Program-made: the position numbers and the translations under genes
Shown: positions 8,847 through 17,460 of the stretch, piece by piece
How the letters are laid out: every line of letters starts with the position of its first letter
How positions within the stretch are numbered: the stretch's first letter is position 1
The notes under the pieces: model-generated
Databases searched by the model: none
The model's input: only the letters and a program-made list of their open reading frames with translations
Told to the model about the DNA's origin: nothing
Assembly: GCA_016716425.1 (NCBI GenBank)
Contig: JADJWJ010000009.1
Span: forward strand, 117,436-181,435
Origin: Betaproteobacteria bacterium
GTDB taxonomy: Bacteria; Pseudomonadota; Gammaproteobacteria; Burkholderiales; Casimicrobiaceae
Length of the DNA stretch: 64,000 nt
Direction: 5' to 3'

Positions 8847-10442
8847 TCAGTCCTCGTCGTCGCGCGCCGGCGGGGCCGTCGGAATCAGGCTGTCGTCGAT
8901 CACGCGCCGCTGCTTGCGCTCGATGCGCGTCACGACGTGGCTGGCCTTGGCCTGGACCCGGTCGTCCCCCGCGGCCACCGGGTTGATCCCCCGCTCGCGC
9001 GGCGCGACGTTGCCGTCGCGCTCGCCGCGCGGGCCGCCCGGGCCGCGCCGGTGTGCCTGCCCGCCTTGCGCGCCCTGCCCGCCCTGTCCACCCTTGCCGC
9101 GCCGTTGCTGGCCGCCCGGACGCCCGCGCGGCCCGCTGCGATTGCCGCGCAGCGCGTTACCGGCTTCGCCGACCCCGCGCGGTACGCCGCCGGGAACCGT
9201 AAGCGTCGTGCGCCCGAACGGCGACGCGTTCGCGTTGTTCGCCGGCTGCATCTCGTCGAAGTCCACACGGGGACGCTGCGGGCGCGGGCCTCCGCCCGGG
9301 ACGGCGCCGCCGCGCCGCGGGCCCTTGCCGTGGGGCCGCAGGCCGATCGCGTTGGCGTTCGACAGCGGCTGCGTCGTCTCGAAGTCCGGACGCGGCCCGC
9401 GCGGCGCAGCCGCGTTCGCACCGGGCCCGCCGGGCGCCGCGTTGCGCGGTCCGCCCTTGCCACGGCGCTTGCCCTGTTTGCCGTGCGGGCGCGGACCCGC
9501 ACCCGGGCGACCGCCGCCTGGTCCGGGCGCCGGGCGCGGCCCGCCGCCGGGGCCGGGCTGGCGCGAATGCGGCTGCCCGCCCTGCGGCCGCGCGCCGGGC
9601 GCAGGTCGCGCGCCGCCCCGCAACCCGGCGGCCTCCATCACGGCGTTGACGTCGGCCGCTTCCAGTTCCAGCAGGTCGCCGCGCTTCAGCACGGACGGCA
9701 TCGCGAGCGTGCCATACCGCGTGCGGATCAGACGCGACACCGGCAGGTTGAGCGCCTCGAACAGCCGGCGCACCTCGCGGTTGCGGCCCTCCTTCAGCAC
9801 GACGTGGTACCAGTGGTTGGCGCCCTCCTCCTCCCCGCCGCCGTCCTCGACGCTATCGCACTTTGCCGGGCCGTCCTCGAGCGCAATGCCCTCCAGCAGC
9901 GCGCGCCGCTGTTCGTCGCTCATGCGTCCGATCACGCGCACCGCGTACTCGCGCTCGACCTCGTAGCGCGGATGCATGAGCCGGTTCGCGAGCTCGCCCG
10001 AGTTCGTGAACAGCAGCAGGCCTTCCGTGTTGTAGTCGAGGCGGCCGACGTTGATCCACTTGCCGTTGCCGATGTTCGGCAACCTCGCGAAGACGGTCGG
10101 CCGACCTTCCGGGTCGTCGCGCGTAACGATCTCGCCGGCGGGCTTGTGGTACATGAGCACGCGGGGGCGCGGCTCGGTGAAGCGGACCTTCACGAGTTCG
10201 CCGTTGATGCGGACCTCGTCGCCGGGCCCCACCTTCTGCCCGACCTCGGCCGGCGCCCGGTTCACCGTGATGCGGCCGGCGAGGATCATTTCCTCCATCG
10301 CGCGGCGCGAGCCGAAGCCGCACGAGGCCAGGACCTTGTGCAGCCGCTGCGGCTCGCTGAAGATCTCGTCAGTGGACCGTTTGATTTTCGTCGGCGGGAG
10401 GCTCTCCCGGATCGCGTGCAGCGCCAGGTTCGGCTGCTTCAT
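8847..10442 (-). CDS. rluB: 23S rRNA pseudouridine synthase RluB-type with long low-complexity tail
   Basis: This enzyme converts a uridine of 23S rRNA helix 80 (U2605 in E. coli numbering) to pseudouridine. An S4 RNA-binding domain lies at about 30-85 (LHKVLASCGFGSRRAMEEM). The RsuA/RluB catalytic domain follows, with the Asp motif GRLDYNTEGLLL and EGRNREVRRLFEA. After about residue 275 comes a roughly 255-residue Gly/Pro/Arg/Gln-rich tail, longer than the catalytic domain and probably disordered and RNA-binding. The ATG at 10442 makes the start overlap the end of scpB by 74 nt. No later ATG precedes the S4 domain. Confidence 0.88.
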   Translation of the reverse strand: MKQPNLALHAIRESLPPTKIKRSTDEIFSEPQRLHKVLASCGFGSRRAMEEMILAGRITVNRAPAEVGQKVGPGDEVRINGELVKVRFTEPRPRVLMYHKPAGEIVTRDDPEGRPTVFARLPNIGNGKWINVGRLDYNTEGLLLFTNSGELANRLMHPRYEVEREYAVRVIGRMSDEQRRALLEGIALEDGPAKCDSVEDGGGEEEGANHWYHVVLKEGRNREVRRLFEALNLPVSRLIRTRYGTLAMPSVLKRGDLLELEAADVNAVMEAAGLRGGARPAPGARPQGGQPHSRQPGPGGGPRPAPGPGGGRPGAGPRPHGKQGKRRGKGGPRNAAPGGPGANAAAPRGPRPDFETTQPLSNANAIGLRPHGKGPRRGGAVPGGGPRPQRPRVDFDEMQPANNANASPFGRTTLTVPGGVPRGVGEAGNALRGNRSGPRGRPGGQQRRGKGGQGGQGAQGGQAHRRGPGGPRGERDGNVAPRERGINPVAAGDDRVQAKASHVVTRIERKQRRVIDDSLIPTAPPARDDED

Positions 10443-11115
10443 CGCTCCCGAGGAGCGGGCTCGCGAGGGCGAGTGCCGTTTCGGCGGCCTTGGTGGGGGC
10501 ATCGGGCATCTCCAGGAGGTGGGAGGAGTCGAGCTCGGCGAGAGGAGGGAGTTCCGCGAGGGAGCGGAGGCCGAGATCGTCGAGGAAGGCCTTCGTCGTC
10601 GCGTAGAGCGCCGGGCGTCCCGGCGTCTCGCGGTGACCGACGGCCTCCACCCATTGCCGGTCCTCGAGCGTCTTGATGACGTTGGTGGACACGGCCACCC
10701 CGCGGATCGCCTCGATGTCGCCGCGGGTGACGGGTTGCTGATAGGCGATGATCGCCAGCGTTTCCATGACCGCGCGCGAATAGCGCGGCGGTTTCTCCGG
10801 CGACAGCCGGGCCAGGTACATCTGCACTGCCGGCACGCCCTGGAAGCGCCAGCCGCTCGCGACCTGCACGAGTTCGACCTTGCGGCCGGCCCAGTCATGG
10901 CTGAGGTCGGTGAGGATCCTGCGGATCGTGTCCGCCGGCAGCGGCGGCTCGAAGAGCTTCGCGAGCTCGCCGACCGCGACCGGCTCGCCGGCCACCAGCA
11001 GCGCGGCTTCGAGCACGCCCTTGATCTCGCCCAAGTCGCCGGCGGCGGCGTCGGCGGCCGGCGCCGCGAGGTCGCCGCCCGGGCCGTGATCTTCCGTCGA
11101 TTCGTTCATGTCCAT
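10369..11115 (-). CDS. scpB: Segregation and condensation protein B
   Basis: ScpB is the winged-helix (kite) subunit that joins ScpA and SMC in the chromosome-condensing complex. The 248-residue product contains the family core LEAALLVAGEPVAVGEL, RYSRAVMETLAIIAYQQPVTRGDIEAIRGV and RPALYATT, with extra acidic and alanine-rich ends. It follows scpA after 10 bp and overlaps the start of rluB, so scpA, scpB and rluB are transcribed together, an order common in many bacteria. No smc gene is in the window. Confidence 0.95.
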   Translation of the reverse strand: MDMNESTEDHGPGGDLAAPAADAAAGDLGEIKGVLEAALLVAGEPVAVGELAKLFEPPLPADTIRRILTDLSHDWAGRKVELVQVASGWRFQGVPAVQMYLARLSPEKPPRYSRAVMETLAIIAYQQPVTRGDIEAIRGVAVSTNVIKTLEDRQWVEAVGHRETPGRPALYATTKAFLDDLGLRSLAELPPLAELDSSHLLEMPDAPTKAAETALALASPLLGSDEAAEPGAARDPGEPPADENQTVH

Positions 11116-11125
11116 CGGGGCTGCC

Positions 11126-11968
11126 TCACTCGTCGCCGTCCAGCGCGAATGCGGGTGCGCCGGACAGCGTCACGTGGATCGGGGCATACGGCTCGGTCTG
11201 CGCGATCGCGACCAGCTGCTCGCGCGCGAGCTCGAGCAGCGCGAGGAAGGTCACGATGAGGTGCGGGATGTCCGCGTGCGCCGCGAACAGCGCGGTGAAT
11301 TCCAGGTAGCGCACGGGCTCCAGCAGCTTCAACACGCGACTCATCTCGCTGCGCACGGAGAGCTGCTCGCGCGTGACGAGATGGTGCCGGTTGACGCGCG
11401 CGCGCTGGATCAGCGCCGCCCACGCGGCCTTGAGGTCGTCGGGCCGAACGTCGGGCAGCCGCACGGCCGCCACGTGGTCGATGTACACGCGCACCAACGC
11501 GAAGTCGCGGTCGGCGAGCGGGTGCTCGTCGATCGCGCGCGCCGCCTGCTTCATGCGCTCGTACTCGAGCAGCCGTCGCACCAGCTCCGCCCGCGGGTCC
11601 TCGGGCTCCGCGCCCGGTGGCGCCGGCGGCTTGGGCAGCAGCAGCCGCGACTTGATCTCGATCAGCACCGCCGCCATCAGCAGGTACTCCGCGGCGAGCT
11701 CGAGCTGCGTGCGCCGCATCATCTCGACGTAGCCCAGGTACTGGCGCGTGAGCTCGGCCATCGGGATGTCGAGCACGTTGACGTTCTGCCGGCGGATCAG
11801 GTAGAGCAGCAGGTCGAGCGGGCCCTCGAACGACTCGAGGAACACCTCCAGCGCCTCGGGCGGGATGTACAGGTCGTGCGGCAGCTCGGTGAACGCCTCG
11901 CCGTAGACGCGCGCGAGCGGCTTCGGGTCCGGCGACGGGTGCGCGAGGTCGAGCGCGGCGTCAGTCAT
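11126..11968 (-). CDS. scpA: Segregation and condensation protein A
   Basis: ScpA is the kleisin subunit bridging SMC heads in the bacterial condensin-like complex. The 280 residues show the conserved N-terminal FEGPLDLLLYLIRRQNVNVLDIPMAELT-type region (about 48-75), EYLLMAAVLIEIKSRLLLP, and a C-terminal winged helix including LIVTFLALLELAREQ. Its ATG overlaps the trpS stop by 8 nt, and scpB starts 10 bp after it. The tight spacing suggests translational coupling with trpS upstream. Confidence 0.95.
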   Translation of the reverse strand: MTDAALDLAHPSPDPKPLARVYGEAFTELPHDLYIPPEALEVFLESFEGPLDLLLYLIRRQNVNVLDIPMAELTRQYLGYVEMMRRTQLELAAEYLLMAAVLIEIKSRLLLPKPPAPPGAEPEDPRAELVRRLLEYERMKQAARAIDEHPLADRDFALVRVYIDHVAAVRLPDVRPDDLKAAWAALIQRARVNRHHLVTREQLSVRSEMSRVLKLLEPVRYLEFTALFAAHADIPHLIVTFLALLELAREQLVAIAQTEPYAPIHVTLSGAPAFALDGDE

Positions 11969-13163
11969 ACGCGATGCCCATCGCCTCGCGCACGTCGCGC
12001 ATCGTCTCCTCGGCGAGCTTGCGCGCGCGCTCGCAGCCGTCGGCGACGATGTTGCGCACGAGCGACGGGTCGTCGATGTACTTCTGCGCGCGCTCGATGA
12101 TCGGCGCCTGCTCGCGCACGATCGCGTCGATCACCGGCTGCTTGCACTCGAGGCAGCCGATGCCCGCCGTCGTGCAGCCCTGGACGACCCACTTGCGCGT
12201 GTCGTCGCTCGAGTAGATCCGGTGCAGCGGCCACACCGGGCAGTTCTCGGGATTGCCGGGGTCGGTGCGGCGCACCCGCGCCGGGTCGGTCTGCATCGTG
12301 CGGACCTTCTTCGCGACCTCGGCCGGGTCCTCGCGCATCAGGATCGCGTTGCCGTACGACTTCGACATCTTCTGGCCGTCGAGACCCGGCACCTTGGGCG
12401 TCTCGGTCAGCAGCGCCTCGGGTTCCGGCAGGATCATCCGCCGGGAGCCCTCGAGGTAGCCGAACAGGCGCTCGCGGTCGCCCATCGCCAGGTTCTGCGT
12501 GTCGTTCAGCAGCTCGCGCGCGGCTTCCAGCGCGGCCTCGTCGCCCTTCTCCTGGAACGCCGTGCGCAGCTCGCCGTACCTGCGGGCCTTCTTGGCGCCG
12601 AGTTTCCTGATGGCGGCCTTCGCCTTGTCCTCGAAGCCCGGCTCGCGTCCGTAGATGTGATTGAAGCGGCGCGCCAGCTCGCGTACCAGCTCGACGTGCG
12701 ACACCTGGTCCTCGCCGACCGGCACCATGTTGGCGCGGTAGATGAGGATGTCGGCGCCCTGCATCACCGGGTACCCGAGGAACCCGTACGTCGACAGGTC
12801 GCGATCAGCGAGCTTCTGCTGCTGGTCCTTGTACGTCGGTACGCGCTCGAGCCAGCCGACCGGCGTCATCATGCCGAGCAGCAGCGTCAGCTCCGCGTGC
12901 TCCATCACCTGCGACTGGACGAACAGCGTCGCCCGCGTCGGGTCGAGCCCGGCGGCGAGCCAGTCGATCATCATCTCCCACACCATCGGCGCCACGTGCT
13001 CGGGATTCTCGTAGTGCGTGGTCAGCGCGTGCCAGTCGGCCGCGAAGAACAGGCACTCGTACTCCTCCTGCAGCCGCACCCAGTTCTTGAGTGCGCCGTG
13101 GTAATGGCCGATGTGCATGCGGCCCGTCGGGCGCATGCCCGACAATACGCGGTCAGCGAACAT
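11961..13163 (-). CDS. trpS: Tryptophan--tRNA ligase
   Basis: A class I aminoacyl-tRNA synthetase that charges tRNA-Trp. The 400-residue protein has the HIGH motif in GRMHIGHYHG near the N-terminus and the KMSKS motif in GQKMSKSYGNA. A family-typical tail contains CLECKQPVIDAI. The length fits the longer TrpS form of betaproteobacteria, with an insertion around the basic segment RKLGAKKARRYGEL. I chose the ATG at 13163, just upstream of the Rossmann strand. The frame runs much further upstream, through a repeat and the antisense of the peptidase gene, and is not coding there. Confidence 0.95.
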   Translation of the reverse strand: MFADRVLSGMRPTGRMHIGHYHGALKNWVRLQEEYECLFFAADWHALTTHYENPEHVAPMVWEMMIDWLAAGLDPTRATLFVQSQVMEHAELTLLLGMMTPVGWLERVPTYKDQQQKLADRDLSTYGFLGYPVMQGADILIYRANMVPVGEDQVSHVELVRELARRFNHIYGREPGFEDKAKAAIRKLGAKKARRYGELRTAFQEKGDEAALEAARELLNDTQNLAMGDRERLFGYLEGSRRMILPEPEALLTETPKVPGLDGQKMSKSYGNAILMREDPAEVAKKVRTMQTDPARVRRTDPGNPENCPVWPLHRIYSSDDTRKWVVQGCTTAGIGCLECKQPVIDAIVREQAPIIERAQKYIDDPSLVRNIVADGCERARKLAEETMRDVREAMGIAYD

Positions 13164-13177
13164 GTCAGTCGTGAAGG

Positions 13178-13240
13178 GCCGCCCGGGGCCGCCCTCGGGG
13201 GGCAGCGAGCGCAGCGAGCGTGGGGGCCGATTCATCCGAA
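13178..13240 (+). repeat. Single degenerate copy of the 77-bp palindromic repeat
   Basis: The stretch between trpS and the site-2 protease gene contains the same core as the five-copy array at 17461-17845: a G/C hairpin, then the tract GCAGCGAGCGCAGCGAGCG, then GTGGGGGCC, ending in GATTCATCC as the last array copy does. The left half has diverged. It lies just upstream of the trpS start. Confidence 0.7.
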
Positions 13241-13282
13241 TTCGAGATTGTTCCGTGGCCGTTGCCCGCCACGATGGGCGCG

Positions 13283-13924
13283 CTACAGGCCGGTCAACGC
13301 ATATACGAGAAACGCAAACACCCGATAGATCGGTCCCAGGACCACCCACAACGCGCCCGGGATCGCGATGAGCGCCAGGATCACGAAGAACCCGTACGGC
13401 TCGAGCCGCGCGAGCAGCAACGACGCGCGATGCGGCAGCAGGCCCACCGCGATGCGCCCGCCGTCGAGCGGCGGAATCGGCAGCAGGTTCAGCGCCAGCA
13501 GCGCGAGGTTGATCTTGATGCCCGCGTCGGCCATCACGTAGAGGCCGTCGCTCGCCCACGGGCCGGACGGACCCGTCGCGCCGAACAGGAAGCCCCAGCC
13601 TACCGCCATCACGAAGTTCATCGCCGGCCCCGCGCCGGCCACCCACACCATGTCCCGCTTCGGGTGCCGCAGGTTGCCGAAGTTGACCGGCACCGGCTTC
13701 GCCCATCCGAACAGGAACGGCGCCTTCAGCAGGAACAGAACCGCTGGCACCAGCACGGTGCCGATCGGATCGATGTGCTTGACCGGGTTCAGCGTGACCC
13801 GGCCCAGCATCCACGCGGTCTGGTCGCCGAACATGCGGGCGACGTACCCGTGGGCGGCTTCGTGCAATGTGATCGCCAAGACCACCGGTACCACCCACAG
13901 GACCGCGGTCTCGAGCTGATCCAT
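13283..13924 (-). CDS. Site-2 protease family membrane metallopeptidase (M50)
   Basis: A 213-residue polytopic membrane protein with the zinc-binding HExxH motif in ITLHEAAHGY (helix 1) and the second zinc motif in NLLPIPPLDGGR. About five hydrophobic segments are visible. These short, PDZ-less S2P homologues are widespread and mostly of unknown substrate. It lies between trpS and a YciO/Sua5 gene on the same strand, a neighbourhood common in Burkholderiales, and could be expressed from the same transcript. The start ATG at 13924 is the only sensible one. Confidence 0.92.
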   Translation of the reverse strand: MDQLETAVLWVVPVVLAITLHEAAHGYVARMFGDQTAWMLGRVTLNPVKHIDPIGTVLVPAVLFLLKAPFLFGWAKPVPVNFGNLRHPKRDMVWVAGAGPAMNFVMAVGWGFLFGATGPSGPWASDGLYVMADAGIKINLALLALNLLPIPPLDGGRIAVGLLPHRASLLLARLEPYGFFVILALIAIPGALWVVLGPIYRVFAFLVYALTGL

Positions 13925-13983
13925 TGACTGCGCATTCTACATGAAGTCGGGCCGCGACCGCCGCGGATCCGCCGGGCGCGTGG

Positions 13984-14610
13984 TCAGGCCAGTCCCAGCC
14001 GCGCGGGATCGCCGCCGCCGACGCGCACGATCGTGCCCGGCTCGGTCGCGAGGTCGACGACGGTCGTCGGTACCGTCGGGCACGGCCCCGCGTCGATCAC
14101 GAGGTCGACCTGTGCCTGCAGGCGGTCGCGGATCGACTGCGGATCGTTCTCGGGCCCGCTGGCGCCGGGCAGGATCAGCGTCGTCGACAGGATGGGTTCG
14201 GACAGCTCCGCCAGCAGCGCCGCCACGACCGGATGGTCGGGCACGCGCAGGCCGACCGTGTTGCGCTTCGGATGCTGCAGCCGCCGCGGGACCTCGCGCG
14301 TGGCCGGCAGCAGGAACGTGTACGCGCCGGGGATCGCCTGCCGCACGATGCGGAACTGCCAGTTCGCGAGGCGCGCGAAGTGGCCGGCATCGGCCAGGTC
14401 GCGGCAGACGAGCGTCAGGTAATGCGCATCGCCCAGTCCGCGGATCGCGCGCAGGCGGCGGGCCGCGTCGATGTCGCCCAGGTGGCAGCCCAGCGCGTAA
14501 CTCGAGTCGGTCGGATAGGCGATGACACCGCCATCGCGCAGGATCGCCGCCGCCTGGCGGATGAGGCGCGGCTGCGGGTTGTTCGGGTGGACGGTGAAAT
14601 ACTGCGCCAT
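13984..14610 (-). CDS. L-threonylcarbamoyladenylate synthase family protein (YciO/Sua5/YrdC)
   Basis: A 208-residue YrdC-fold protein. Motifs are GGVIAYPTDSSYALGC (about 27-42), a segment with KRNTVGLRVPDHP, and STTLILPG in place of the usual SANxSG. True TsaC/Sua5 enzymes make threonylcarbamoyl-AMP for the t6A37 tRNA modification. The YciO branch, which this resembles, has less certain function. The ATG at 14610 gives MAQYFTVHPNNPQP, the usual start. It diverges from the cysB-like gene with only 65 bp between start codons. Confidence 0.88.
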   Translation of the reverse strand: MAQYFTVHPNNPQPRLIRQAAAILRDGGVIAYPTDSSYALGCHLGDIDAARRLRAIRGLGDAHYLTLVCRDLADAGHFARLANWQFRIVRQAIPGAYTFLLPATREVPRRLQHPKRNTVGLRVPDHPVVAALLAELSEPILSTTLILPGASGPENDPQSIRDRLQAQVDLVIDAGPCPTVPTTVVDLATEPGTIVRVGGGDPARLGLA

Positions 14611-14613
14611 GCG

Positions 14614-14675
14614 CGTCGAGACAAGCGAGTCGGATATATAATGATCGCAGATTTTCACGTTTCGGTTATAACGCG
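14614..14675 (+). promoter_or_regulatory. Compact divergent promoter region, cysB-like / yciO-like
   Basis: An AT-rich island in an otherwise GC-rich sequence. On the plus strand a perfect TATAAT lies at 14637-14642, about 33 bp before the TTG start of the regulator gene. On the minus strand TATATA-type hexamers over the same bases could serve the divergent gene. No good -35 is obvious, which fits an activated or autoregulated promoter. Overlapping divergent control by the LysR-type product is plausible (inference). Confidence 0.5.
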
Positions 14676-15608
14676 TTGAACCTGCAGCAACTGAAGTACC
14701 TGTGCGCGGTCGTCGACCACGGGCTCAACGTGTCGGACGCCGCGGAGGCGTTGTACACGTCGCAGCCGGGGATCAGCAAGCAGATCCGTCAACTCGAGGA
14801 CGAACTCGGGCTCACCGTGTTCGTCCGGCAGGGCAAGCGCCTCGCGTCGCTGACGCCAGCAGGCGCAATCGTCGTCGCGACGGCGCGCCGCGCGCTGCGC
14901 GAGATCGCGAACATGAAGCGCGTGGCCGACGAGTACCGCGGCGAGGACACCGGCACCCTCGCCGTCGCGACCACGCACACGCAGGCGCGCTACGTGCTGC
15001 CGAAGGTGCTGCGCGAGTTCGCGACGCGCTACCCGAAGGTGAAGCTCGTGCTGCACCAGGGGAACCCGGTCCAGGTCGCGGAGCAGACCGCGCGCGGCGA
15101 CGTCGACCTGGGCATCGCGACCGAGGCGCTCGCCGACTTTCCGGAACTCGTCACGCTGCCATGCTACGAGTGGAACCGCGTGGTCATCGTGCCGAGGCGC
15201 CACCCGCTCGCGAAGGCGAAGCCGCTGACGCTGGAGGCGCTCGCGCGGTACCCGATCGTCACGTACGACTTCAGCTTCACCGGCCGCTCGGCGATCAACG
15301 CGGCGTTCGACGCGAAGGGCCTCACCCCCAACGTCGTGCTCACCGCCCTCGACGCGGACGTCATCAAGACGTACGTCGAGCTTGGCATGGGTGTCGGCAT
15401 CATCGCCCGGATGGCGTACGACCCGGCGCGCGACACGGCGTTCGAGACGCTCGACGCGTCGCACCTGTTCGCGCCGTCGACCACACGACTCGGCCTGCGC
15501 CACGGCGTGTTCCTGCGCGGCTACGTCTACGCGTTCATCGCGCTGTTCGCACCGCGCTACGACCGCGCAGCCGTCGACGCCGCGCTCGCGGCCCGCGGGC
15601 GGCGATGA
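14676..15608 (+). CDS. cysB: CysB-family LysR-type transcriptional regulator
   Basis: A 310-residue LysR-type regulator. A winged HTH occupies about 1-60 (AAEALYTSQPGISKQIRQLEDELG), followed by a co-inducer domain with the CysB signature THTQARYVLP and QGNPVQVAEQ. CysB-type proteins control sulfate assimilation or sulfonate genes in response to N-acetylserine or sulfate. Which paralogue this is (CysB, Cbl/Ssu regulator) cannot be decided here, because no cys gene lies in the window. The start is a TTG at 14676, which gives the canonical MNLQQLKYLCAVVDHG. The stop overlaps the start of the exporter gene. Confidence 0.88.
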   Translation: MNLQQLKYLCAVVDHGLNVSDAAEALYTSQPGISKQIRQLEDELGLTVFVRQGKRLASLTPAGAIVVATARRALREIANMKRVADEYRGEDTGTLAVATTHTQARYVLPKVLREFATRYPKVKLVLHQGNPVQVAEQTARGDVDLGIATEALADFPELVTLPCYEWNRVVIVPRRHPLAKAKPLTLEALARYPIVTYDFSFTGRSAINAAFDAKGLTPNVVLTALDADVIKTYVELGMGVGIIARMAYDPARDTAFETLDASHLFAPSTTRLGLRHGVFLRGYVYAFIALFAPRYDRAAVDAALAARGRR

Positions 15609-16834
15609 CCGTCCCGGGCGCCGCGGCGCCGCACGCGCGCTCGTGGGGGTTCGCCGCGCTGATCGCGTCGCTCGCGATGCTGGGGCCGTTCGCCGTCGAC
15701 ATGTACCTGCCCGCGTTCCCGGCGATCGGTGCCGAGTTCGGCGCAGCGCCCATCGCGCTGCAGCAGACGCTGTCGGCCTACATGTTCGCCTACGCGTTCA
15801 TGATGCTGTGGCACGGCGCGCTGTCGGACGCCCTCGGGCGGCGGCCCGTCATCCTCGCCGGCCTCACCGTGTTCGCGCTCGGCACGCTGGGCTGCGCGAT
15901 CGCCGGCAACATCGAGTCGCTCTGGCTGTTCCGGCTGCTGCAGGGTCTGTCCGCGGGCGCCGGCCTGGTCGTCGGGCGCGCGATCGTCCGCGACCGCTTC
16001 AGCGGCCCGGAGGCGCAGCGGATGATGTCGCAGATCACGCTGGTGTTCGGCATCGGCCCGGCGATCGCGCCGATCATCGGCGGTGCGTTGCTCAACCTCG
16101 TCGGGTGGCGGTCGATCTTCTGGGCGATGCTCGCGTGGACGGTGGTCATGCTGGCGCTTTCGCTGCGCCTGCTGCCCGAAACGCTGCCGGCCGCGCACCG
16201 GCACCCGCTGCATCCGCGCGCGCTGTGGCGCAACTACCGGGCCGTCATCGCGCGGCGGGAGTTCCTGCTGCTGGCGCTGGTGCCGGCGCTCAACTTCTGC
16301 GCGTTCTTCCTGTACATCGCGGCGGCGCCCGCGTTCCTCGTCGGACTGCTCGGCGTGTCGACGATGGGCTTCGCGTGGCTGTTCGTGCCGATGATCGGCG
16401 GCATCATGACCGGCGCGCTGGTGTCGGGCAGGCTCGCGGGGCGCCGGTCGCCGCAGCGAACCATTCGCCTGGGCTACCAGGTTCTCGCCGGCGGCGTCGC
16501 GGCGAACCTCGCCATCTCGTTGCTGCTGCCGCCACAGGTCGCGTGGAACGTGCTGCCGATCTTCGTCTACACGATCGGATCCGCGATCGTGATGCCGAGC
16601 GCCACGCTGCTGCTGCTCGACCTGTTCCCGACGATGCGCGGAATGGCGTCGTCGCTGCAAGGCTTCGTCCAGTTCGCGCTCGGGGGCGCGGTGGCGGGTA
16701 CCATAGCGCCGCTGCTCGCGACGTCGCTGCCTGCCCTTGCGCTTGGCATGGCGGCGTTCACCGTCGCGAGCTTCGCGGTCTGGCACCTCTACGGCCGCCG
16801 CACCCGCTCGCTGTCGAAGGATAGTCCGCCATGA
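15605..16834 (+). CDS. Bcr/CflA family multidrug efflux MFS transporter
   Basis: A 409-residue inner-membrane protein of the DHA1 drug:H+ antiporter group, with 12 predicted membrane segments. Visible motifs are AVDMYLPAFPAIG in helix 1 and the motif-A-like GALSDALGRRPVIL loop between helices 2 and 3. LLQGLSAGAGLVVGRAIVRD follows. Substrates in this group include bicyclomycin, chloramphenicol and sulfonamides, and some members export cysteine. The ATG at 15605 overlaps the upstream regulator's TGA, and its own stop overlaps the next start, so the three genes are translationally coupled. Confidence 0.9.
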   Translation: MTVPGAAAPHARSWGFAALIASLAMLGPFAVDMYLPAFPAIGAEFGAAPIALQQTLSAYMFAYAFMMLWHGALSDALGRRPVILAGLTVFALGTLGCAIAGNIESLWLFRLLQGLSAGAGLVVGRAIVRDRFSGPEAQRMMSQITLVFGIGPAIAPIIGGALLNLVGWRSIFWAMLAWTVVMLALSLRLLPETLPAAHRHPLHPRALWRNYRAVIARREFLLLALVPALNFCAFFLYIAAAPAFLVGLLGVSTMGFAWLFVPMIGGIMTGALVSGRLAGRRSPQRTIRLGYQVLAGGVAANLAISLLLPPQVAWNVLPIFVYTIGSAIVMPSATLLLLDLFPTMRGMASSLQGFVQFALGGAVAGTIAPLLATSLPALALGMAAFTVASFAVWHLYGRRTRSLSKDSPP

Positions 16835-17274
16835 TTCGCCGCCTGCTCGCCGCCGCCGCCCTCGCCCTGTTCGCCGCGCCGCCGGCCGCCGCCGCCGGGC
16901 TGCCGACCGTCACGCTGACGATCGGCAGCCACAAGCTAGTCGCCGAAGTGGTGGCGACGGTCGAGCAGCGCGCGACCGGGCTCATGAACCGCTTCAGCCT
17001 CAAGCCCGACCACGGGATGCTGTTCGTGTTCGGCCGGCCGGCCCCGCAGGGCTTCTGGATGAAGAACACGTTCATTCCGCTGTCGATCGCGTTCATCGAC
17101 GCCGACGGACGCATCCTCAACATCGAGGACATGCGGCCGCAGACGGAAGAGACGCACTGGTCGAAGGGCCCGGCGCTGTATGCGCTGGAGATGAAGAAGG
17201 GCTGGTTCGCCGAACGCGGCATCGGTCCCGGCGCCGCGGTGACGGGAATACCGCGGATCAAGGCCGACCCCTGA
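16831..17274 (+). CDS. DUF192 family exported protein
   Basis: A 147-residue small protein with a cleavable signal peptide (MIRRLLAAAALALFAAPPAAAA) and the single DUF192 domain (PF02643). Hallmarks are RATGLMNRFSL, HGMLFVFGRPAPQGFWMKNTFIPLSIAFID and ALEMKKGWFAERGI. The family's biochemical function is unknown. Its ATG overlaps the exporter's stop codon (ATGA). No sequence signal connects it functionally with the CysB regulator beyond the shared transcript. Confidence 0.92.
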   Translation: MIRRLLAAAALALFAAPPAAAAGLPTVTLTIGSHKLVAEVVATVEQRATGLMNRFSLKPDHGMLFVFGRPAPQGFWMKNTFIPLSIAFIDADGRILNIEDMRPQTEETHWSKGPALYALEMKKGWFAERGIGPGAAVTGIPRIKADP

Positions 17275-17460
17275 CAGTTCCGCTCGCGCCTTCGCATCGT
17301 TGCGCAGGGCGTTGATCCGCGAGGGCAACCGTCCTCGCCCGCGCCATTCGGATGTCATACGCGCCGCGCGCGCGACGCGATGCACGGCGCGCACCCGCGA
17401 CCGCCCGTCGGACGGCTGTGCGCTACATTTTGACGATGACGATAATGGCGCCGTTCGCGT

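Noticed and set aside
8847..9640. Separate gene for the Gly/Pro-rich region after RluB
   Set aside because: It is continuous in frame with the catalytic domain, without an internal start signal or a break in codon usage.
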